A stretch of 64,000 nucleotides of DNA from Drechslerella dactyloides (lineage: Eukaryota; Ascomycota; Orbiliomycetes; Orbiliales; Orbiliaceae): contig JAGTWJ010000001.1 in assembly GCA_020064725.1 (NCBI GenBank), positions 5,208,001 to 5,272,000 on the forward strand, written 5' to 3'. Shown one piece after another: positions 57,539 through 64,000 of the stretch. How positions within the stretch are numbered: position 1 is the stretch's first letter; the number at the start of each line of letters is the position of its first letter. The notes beneath the pieces are model-generated. The model saw nothing but the letters and a program-made list of their open reading frames with translations. It had not been told where the DNA came from and did not search any database. The translations under genes and the position numbers were made by a program.

Positions 57539-58657
57539 TTATGCAATGCGGACGCCCCGCCCGAGGCCGACGGCGCGGAAGGTCTCCAGCGTGCCGGCGC
57601 CGACGAGGCCCGCGACGACCCAGTCGACGTTCACCCCGCGAAAGTCCCGCCACTTCCTCGTCCGGCCTTCAAATTTCCTCCCGCCGTCCGCATTGTTATT
57701 ATGATTCCGGCGGTGCTTGTTCTTGGACACGCCGCCGTCCCAGGATTCGCGCAGGTGGGCCATCGTCGCCTGGCGGTGCGGGTCGCGGCGCAGGAGGGAG
57801 AGCAAGTGGGACTTTGACGTCGCGAGCAGATTCGTTAGCAGGCCGAGGTTCGGCGGGGTCACCGTGTACGATACCACCTTGCCACTTGTATTAATCGAAT
57901 GGGGGGAGCGGGAGTTCATGGACGACAGCGTGGAGAGGTGGGTGTGGTCTCGCGGCGCTGTCGTTGCAGTCAGCGCTGCGATATCCAACCCATTACTATT
58001 ACCATCATTGCTGTCATCCGCAGAATCGATCGTGAGGAAGCCGGCGGCGAGGAGCGCCATGATGGCGTCCCGCGGGAGCATGTCCCCCGTGATCCTGCCC
58101 AGCGCCGGGTCCGCGAACAACAACGCGAGGAAGGCCTCTTTATGGTCGTTGGATAGCGTGCTCTGCGCGACGGTTTTGAGAAAGTCGTCCGCGAGCATGA
58201 CGCCGTCCAGCTGCGATGGCGATGATATCTTCACGCGACGGAGGGTGCCGTCTGCGACGAGGGCGGCGACGGAGCGTTCAGTCGCCGTGCGGGAGGGCAG
58301 CAGGGCGTGCAAGTGGGAGAGCGGGACGACGGGCGGGAGGGCGCGGCGGAAGGAGAGGACGTCGGCGAGGGCGTCGCGGGAGAGGCCGAGGCCGACGAGG
58401 GTCGCCGGCAGCGGGGAGAAGATGCGGGCGAGGAGGAAGGCGACGGCGGGGAGCACGTCGGTGGGAACGTCCTCGTCATCGCCAGGCCAGCTTGTAACAC
58501 TATCTCGGGTGGTAACGATAGGTGGACCACTATTCGAGGACGTCCGGCGGGGTGAAGATGTGGAGGCAGACTTGCGGCGGTGCAGCTGGGCGAGCGGGTT
58601 CTTGCGCGGGGAATTTCTCTTTGCGACGCGGCTCGCGGCGGTCAGCTTGAGCGACAT
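57539..58657 (-). CDS. STK19-like protein
   Basis: Single exon, 372 residues. After a basic, Ser-rich N-terminus (1-45), residues 65-330 match my memory of the Stk19 family layout: an N-terminal segment VLPAVAFLLARIFSPLP, then LPPVVPLSHLHALLPSRTATERSVAALVADGTLRRVKISSP, and a third block with LLRRDPHRQATMAHLRESWDGG. The family was named a Ser/Thr kinase, but no kinase motifs are seen here. Recent work describes human STK19 as a winged-helix, DNA-binding factor in transcription-coupled repair; whether fungal relatives do this is inference. A repetitive Asn/His/Lys stretch near residue 320 (NKHRRNHNNN) and a very GC-rich coding sequence (57.8-58.5 kb) are notable. It shares a 724-bp divergent promoter region with the DGAT2 gene. 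Confidence 0.7.
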   Translation of the reverse strand: MSLKLTAASRVAKRNSPRKNPLAQLHRRKSASTSSPRRTSSNSGPPIVTTRDSVTSWPGDDEDVPTDVLPAVAFLLARIFSPLPATLVGLGLSRDALADVLSFRRALPPVVPLSHLHALLPSRTATERSVAALVADGTLRRVKISSPSQLDGVMLADDFLKTVAQSTLSNDHKEAFLALLFADPALGRITGDMLPRDAIMALLAAGFLTIDSADDSNDGNSNGLDIAALTATTAPRDHTHLSTLSSMNSRSPHSINTSGKVVSYTVTPPNLGLLTNLLATSKSHLLSLLRRDPHRQATMAHLRESWDGGVSKNKHRRNHNNNADGGRKFEGRTRKWRDFRGVNVDWVVAGLVGAGTLETFRAVGLGRGVRIA

Positions 58658-59381
58658 CTTGCTCCATGGCGACGGTGTTGATAGATGCGATAAATAGGGT
58701 GTATATATGGGGTAAATACGGATGAATCATCGGCTGCTTGTGCAACGCGACGAGCGTGCCCACGTGACCTCTCCCTCGTCTCATGGTGCAGCCCAAACGG
58801 ACTTATGTAAGAGTCACCAGCGTGTGCCACCAGCCGCGGCAGCTGGCAGCCACTCGGCCGTCGTTGTGACCGGATCTTGCGGCGAGTGTCGGCGCATGTG
58901 GTCGGCCGCCGTTTGTCCCGCCGTCAGATGCATCCGGAAGCTGGCTTGGCTCCAGCTCATCTCCCGGCGCGCCCGACTTCCACCCCTTCCACCACCCTTC
59001 CTTTCACCCTTCCCCCCGTCAACAGCCTATCGCCAAATCTGCCCGCTCGGTACGCATGCCGTCATATTTATATCTCCCCGCTAGCACCCTCTAGCCCTAT
59101 CCGTCCGCCATCCCGGTGCAAGAAATGCTAACATGTGAAAGCAGGCATCACCCAGGCAGTAGATTACACTGCATGCCTCGCCACAGCGCCTGCATCCGGG
59201 CCGGATACACAGGAGCATTCCGTCACCGCCAGACGCTATAAAGCGGCGTCCATTACCCTGTGCAAAATATAATATACAAACAATATTTACATCATACGTT
59301 GAATTTTCGTATTCTACACAATATACCTGCGACTGCACTCGATCATTGTTGTATACATTGCACGACGTATAGCAGCGCGCA
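58658..59381. promoter_or_regulatory. bidirectional promoter region, STK19-like and DGAT2 genes
   Basis: It lies between the two divergent start codons. TATA-like sequences are present on both flanks: TATATA near 58700 for the minus gene, and TATA-rich DNA near 59265-59285 for the plus gene. A C/T-rich tract lies at about 58975-59020. Confidence 0.5.
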
Positions 59382-60994
59382 ATGGCAGCGATCCTCGACG
59401 AGAGCGTGGACATCGCGGACCCGACTCCCATCCGCAAGCCCGCGATGGACGCCGACGACATCACCCTCATAAAACAGCGTGCGAACGGCATCAAACGCAC
59501 CTTCAGCGTCGTCCAGCACGATGACGTACCCTCCGAGCTCGTCACGGGCACCGCGCCCCCGCGTCGGGGCATCCGCTGGGCGCCCCTCGTCATCCCCATC
59601 CGCCGGCGCATCGAGACGCTCGTCGTCGTCCTCGTCCAGCTCGCCGGGCTGATTGCGCTCGCCATGTTTTGGTTCACCGCCGCCAATCCGCTCACTTGGC
59701 CTCTGTATGACCCCAATTCCCCCCCACACGTATTATATATATATATATATATACGAAGATATGATTGTAGGAAGGACTGCGCTAATAGTTATAGGTTGAT
59801 ACCGTATTTGATCCACCTCTCGCTGCGGTCCCCCCCGCACGACGGCCCGCCGTCCAACATCTTCTCGCCGATCCTGCGCAACCGCAAGTTCTGGTCCTAC
59901 TTCACCTCCTACTTCCCCATGCACCTGCACCGCTCCGTCGAGCTGTCCCCCGACGAAAACTACATCTTCGGCTACCACCCGCACGGCATCATCTCCCACG
60001 GCGCCTGGGGGAACTTTGTCACAAAGACAACCGGCTGGCACGAACTCTTCCCGGGCGTCTCGAATACCGTCCTCACGCTCGAGACTAACTTTCGCTTGCC
60101 CTTCTACCGTGAATACCTCATCGGCATGGGTCTCGGCAGCGTCAGCCGCAAGAGCTGCGAAGGTCTGCTCGGCGGCGTCGTCGGTGAGGTGAGCGAGGCC
60201 GACGTCCACCGGACAATCTGGGACCGCGCGCCGAGCGTCTTTCGACGACGCAAGGCCGGCGCTGCAGCCGTGAGCGGGACCAGCACGCCGACGGGGACCA
60301 GCACGCCGACGGCGGCGAGTAGCACTACAGCGGTGGAAGTGGAGAAAGGGCCGATGAAGCGCGGACAGGGTATCACCATCGTCATCGGCGGCGCGCAGGA
60401 GTCGCTGTTCGCAAAGCCGGGGACCATGACGCTGAAGATGCGCAAGGGGTTCCTGCGCGTCGCCGTGCGGACGGGCGCGCACCTCGTCCCCGTGCTCAGC
60501 TTTGGCGAGAACGGTAATTACCACCCTCACCCCTCCTCTCATTACTTTATATATCAACATGTGTATGGATGCTGATTGTGCGATGTTGGGGATAGATCTA
60601 TTCGACCAGCTCATCCCGGAAAAGTCAAGCCTGATACACAAAGTGCAGATTCTCGTCAAGAAGGTCTTCGGTTTCACCATCCCGCTCTTCCACGCCCGCG
60701 GCATCTTCAACTATGACGTGGGACTCGTACCCTACCGCACCCCCGTCAACACCGTCGTCGTACGTCCATCCCCCTCTTTACCCAGGTACTTGCTTGGTTA
60801 TATAATTATAGAATAAGAAGCTAACGAGGCGTGTGTAGGGCCGTCCGATACCGACGGTGCAGTGCCCCGATCCGCGCGACGACTATATCGACGAGCTGCA
60901 GGACCAGTATTGCGCGGAGCTGGAGCGGCTGTGGGAGGAGCATAAGGAGCGGTTTGCGCCGGACCGGCGCGGTGAGATGCGGATCATCCGGTGA
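59382..60994 (+). CDS. diacylglycerol O-acyltransferase type 2 (DGAT2)
   Basis: Four exons: 59382-59704, 59795-60513, 60596-60759, 60839-60994 (1362 nt, 453 residues), with introns of 90, 82 and 79 bp. The enzyme makes triacylglycerol from diacylglycerol and acyl-CoA at the ER and lipid droplets. Evidence: a membrane helix at about residues 78-100 (VVVLVQLAGLIALAMFWF), the catalytic HPHG at about 168-171 within IFGYHPHGIISHG, the GGAQESL block, and RKGFLRVAVRTG followed by LVPVLSFGEND across the second splice site. RGIFNYDVGLVPYR is the further conserved block. Family homologue is yeast Dga1. Oddities: a Gly/Thr/Ser/Pro insert (GTSTPT twice, encoded by an 18-bp duplication) between the central helix and GGAQES, and a (TA)n run inside intron 1. 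The first intron length is a multiple of three and has no stop, so retention would keep the frame open. Confidence 0.95.
59734..59753. repeat. (TA)n run inside intron 1 of DGAT2 gene
   Basis: About ten TA dinucleotides lie within the 90-bp first intron. The intron remains open in frame. Confidence 0.85.
60276..60311 (+). repeat. 18-bp in-frame duplication in DGAT2 gene
   Basis: Two exact copies (60276-60293 and 60294-60311) encode GTSTPT twice in a low-complexity insert of the enzyme. Confidence 0.85.
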
Positions 60995-63900
60995 TAGCAT
61001 CTGTTCATTATATTTTTTTTCAAGTACTATCCTTTGTCGATTGGCGAGAGTTGATTTTTGGGATTTATATATTTGGTAGATTGTGTTTGGATTTATTTCC
61101 TTTGTCGATTCTTTCATTTGTGGAACAAAATTCTCTTTTGTTGATATCTTTTCTTTTCTTTTCATTTGTTAAAAGTTGGTTTTTGTGGCATTGCAGGTGG
61201 AGTTTAGCTGTTAGCGGTGGAAAAGTGAAGCTTTGCAAGAAGCGCGGCCCGGTCGATTAACTTTGGATCTAGCTTAATATATACACTGCTTAAGTATTTA
61301 TCTATCAATTTTCGTGTATACACCACAATTGACCGATCTAGAGCCAGCAACTACGACTGGTCGGGTCCATAAGATTATAAAGTCAATTGTTGTATCTACG
61401 CGCATGTTGCATGTTGGGAGTACGGATCGGTACAAACAGGGAGGAGGAGGCATCCGTATACTAATCGACTCGATTGCTGGACTATAGAGTATAATTTTAC
61501 CAAGTTCGCGAAGACAAGCATGTATGTACATCAACTTGTGATTCTTGAACTCGTCCTGGAGACAATCATCACACACGGAGAGAAGAGGCGATCCAATGGT
61601 AGATCAGACTCAGCAGGGTATTCAGATGGAATCAATCGATCGGGTCCGCGAATGCCCCTTGTATAATTGGAAAGGCATATGCATACGGATGGGCTTGGTG
61701 ATATATATATACTCTATCACATTTAAACATTCACGGTAGCATCTTCTCTCGTAGATTTAAACCGGACGCCCTCCTCTGCAGGGCGCATGCTGCGAAGGGT
61801 CGGTCTAGCTAGTTTCACGAGACAAGGGAACATCGTGGAATTGGGTTATCAGCACCATGTTTTCTTTCCTCTTAACTACTTGGTATATTGCATTTATAAA
61901 TCTATATATAGGCTATAGACAGGCCTCTAGATCTATAGGTCATATGGATAATATATGCTGTCCCTGTTGCCGCGACCCTTTGCCGATGGATATATGATAT
62001 ATAGATTGACATGCCGGCCAAAGCATGTCTCCGGTATAGGCATACGTATCGATGCTCGAATACACGCTTGCACGCTCTGTAGTATACCTGCTATTATATA
62101 TGCGTGAGTGAATGAGTGAGTGCGTGCGTATTGCACGCTTTCACGAGCGTGTTCATACTAGCTACGAAATAGGCGTTCTTCATACGTACGCACACATATG
62201 TCTCTTATTACTTTCTGAAAGGTATTCGTCGTGCGTGCATGCATGCATGTACTACCCTCGAGGAGAGGCGTTGGTCGGCTTGTTGTGACGTTTCAGGGTC
62301 CAAAATCTACATCTCAGGGCTATACGAGATGATGCTGGGTATTCGGATTGTTGTCGAATGTGTGGGTGCCTGCAGTATGTATGGATGGATGGCTATATGG
62401 AAGGATCCACCTAGCTAGCTGCTGACTGCACATGTATGCCTGATCATCGAAAGTCGATTTTTAACTTCCTCGCTGATATGAAGGAAGAGTCCGACTATGC
62501 GATCGAGCCAGAATATTAGAACCATCCATTCAATATAATTATCAAGCCACTCGTGTGTGCCACTGTACGAAGTCCCAGCTGTCATTCTGCCGTTCACGTC
62601 GCGAGCTCCGAACGGCATCATGCTAGGCAGCCCAGCGCCAAATTCACCACTCACACGGAGTACTCCGTCCTGATTCGTCGGCCCGCCCTCTGTTCAATTC
62701 TCGTCCGTCCCCAAAACCTGGAATCCCAAGCACGCGAGCAAGCTTGATCCCAACGGCCGTGCTTAATTGTGACCGGTGGTGAAACTGCGACAGGGGAGCT
62801 CTTGATCCCCCTAGCGAGCGTCGGGCAACGATCGTCGGGTCCTGAAATTTGGCGCGCCGGCGGAGTTGCACGAGTGGAGCTGCGGACTTTTGTCTGTGGT
62901 GGTGTGATTCTTGGTGATGCGCATGCCGACTAACTAGGCGACCAAACCAAGCTGATCATCACGGTGGCTATATATACTGCTTGTACGCCTGTATCGTGGG
63001 GACGCTTGCCACGCGGTGTGCACATCAGTGGAGCGGTGGCAGGGTCCAGAGATTGCATTGCGGAGTCTATACTTCGTACGCTGCACTAAAGGCCGTCGCG
63101 TCGACCGGCTCGAGCCGTGAGATTTTTGACTCGACTCTACTTTACTTTATCTCTGTCTCTCCGTAGATGTTCCGGGTGAATGGAGTTTATGTCTCGGGTG
63201 CCTGGCGTGCGTGCGTGCGGAGTTGGACTGGTAGTGTAGTGCGGTGTGAGGTCTGCGGCTCCGGCCAATATTGATTGACACGACATGCACGTGGTGTCGA
63301 CGGACCGGCTGTTGGTGTTATGTTGGCAGTTGGTTGTGGCCATGTAACATGGCGCGATGAAGGGTGCGTGGCTGCTTCGTATACGTAGCGTGGATGCCCT
63401 GTCTAGCCCAGTCTTGTGTTTGGGAGACGTCGACGGTGGCAGGTTACACAGGCCTATACGCGTACTTGTTGGATTTGGTTACAGCTCAGATACGAGTTGT
63501 TTCTTTTGCCTGTCTTGGTAGAGCAGCAGAGTTTCGGCACGCAAGCTAGTCTACGAACCACCTTGTCTAGTAACTATTCAGTTTCTATCGCATAATCTAC
63601 TACGTATTCACTCTGGAGCCGTGAGAATCGAATCCACAGAGCGGAGTTCGAAGATATGCAGCATCGGAATGACTAGCGCTACAGCGAACAGGATCCCGAG
63701 TCCCGATCACGGCCTGCAATTCGAGCAAACACCCACGCCGACCGCCACCCAGCGCGGGACGGCACACTCCAGCTCCAGGTTATCCCCCTGATGCCTGCTG
63801 TGGGTGCAGCGCACGGGATTCAAGGCCTTTGCGAGTCGAATCAGGGTCAAAGGCCGGGTTCAGGGGTAACCTTCACCTTTGGTGGTGGATAGCCCCATAA

Positions 63901-64000
63901 CGACCTGTATGTACGGAAGTGCAAGACTCGACTTGACTCCACAGCTAACGTTGGCTGCGCTGCGCGGGATGGGGCTGGAAATTTCAAGGGGAGCACGTCG
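60995..64000. other. 3-kb terminal spacer, no gene seen
   Basis: AT-rich with TATATA runs up to about 62400, then mixed. A GTGAGTGAATGAGTGAGTG run at 62103-62121 and overlapping TGCATGCA at 62236-62247 are the only structures seen. No protein-like frame. Confidence 0.45.

Noticed and set aside
59733..60710. 325-codon minus-strand frame over the DGAT2 gene
   Set aside because: Antisense to the DGAT2 exons, which carry all the diagnostic acyltransferase blocks in the plus frame.

Overview
The window looks like nuclear DNA of a filamentous ascomycete (Pezizomycotina). The evidence is short GT-AG introns (about 55-100 bp, often with CTAAC/CTGAC-like branch points) and typical families: Zn(II)2Cys6 regulators with a fungal transcription factor domain, a CFEM protein, a PTH11-like rhodopsin-fold receptor, and a GPI-anchored Ser/Thr-rich adhesin. 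I cannot name the species. No rRNA gene, intact tRNA gene, CRISPR array or recognisable transposon was found. Coding density is low: about 13 supported genes or gene pieces, in small islands separated by 1-6 kb spacers.

Layout. 1.0-3.0 kb: a hypothetical protein and a disrupted PIN-domain gene, both with mitochondrial-type leaders. 5.3-8.1 kb: a six-exon Zn2Cys6 regulator on the minus strand. 13.1-13.8 kb: a CFEM GPI protein. 16.1-16.3 kb: a second PIN-domain piece, paralogous to the first. 18.2-21.4 kb (minus) and 23.3-26.4 kb (plus): two divergently transcribed surface proteins, a single-pass kelch protein and a repeat-rich GPI adhesin. 27.3-28.1 kb: a Nudix hydrolase. 29.3-30.2 kb: an acidic hypothetical protein with a CxC-rich segment. 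31.0-32.4 kb: an MDR-family NADPH reductase. 33.0-36.5 kb: a second, large Zn2Cys6 regulator. 42.7-44.0 kb: a stand-alone SWIM zinc-finger protein. 48.5-50.3 kb: a PTH11-like seven-helix membrane protein. 56.0-57.3 kb: a four-helix membrane protein with a Pro/Gln-rich tail. 57.5-58.7 kb (minus): an STK19-like protein. 59.4-61.0 kb: a DGAT2 acyltransferase.

The genes do not form an obvious metabolic cluster. The clearest theme is the cell surface: CFEM protein, kelch membrane protein, adhesin, PTH11-like receptor and four-helix membrane protein. The most unusual elements are the two related PIN-domain remnants, one with a mitochondrial leader and lying beside another leader-bearing orphan, and the over-representation of the palindrome TGCATGCA in the spacers. 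Multi-exon models were built by hand and checked for phase; every exon sum quoted is divisible by three.
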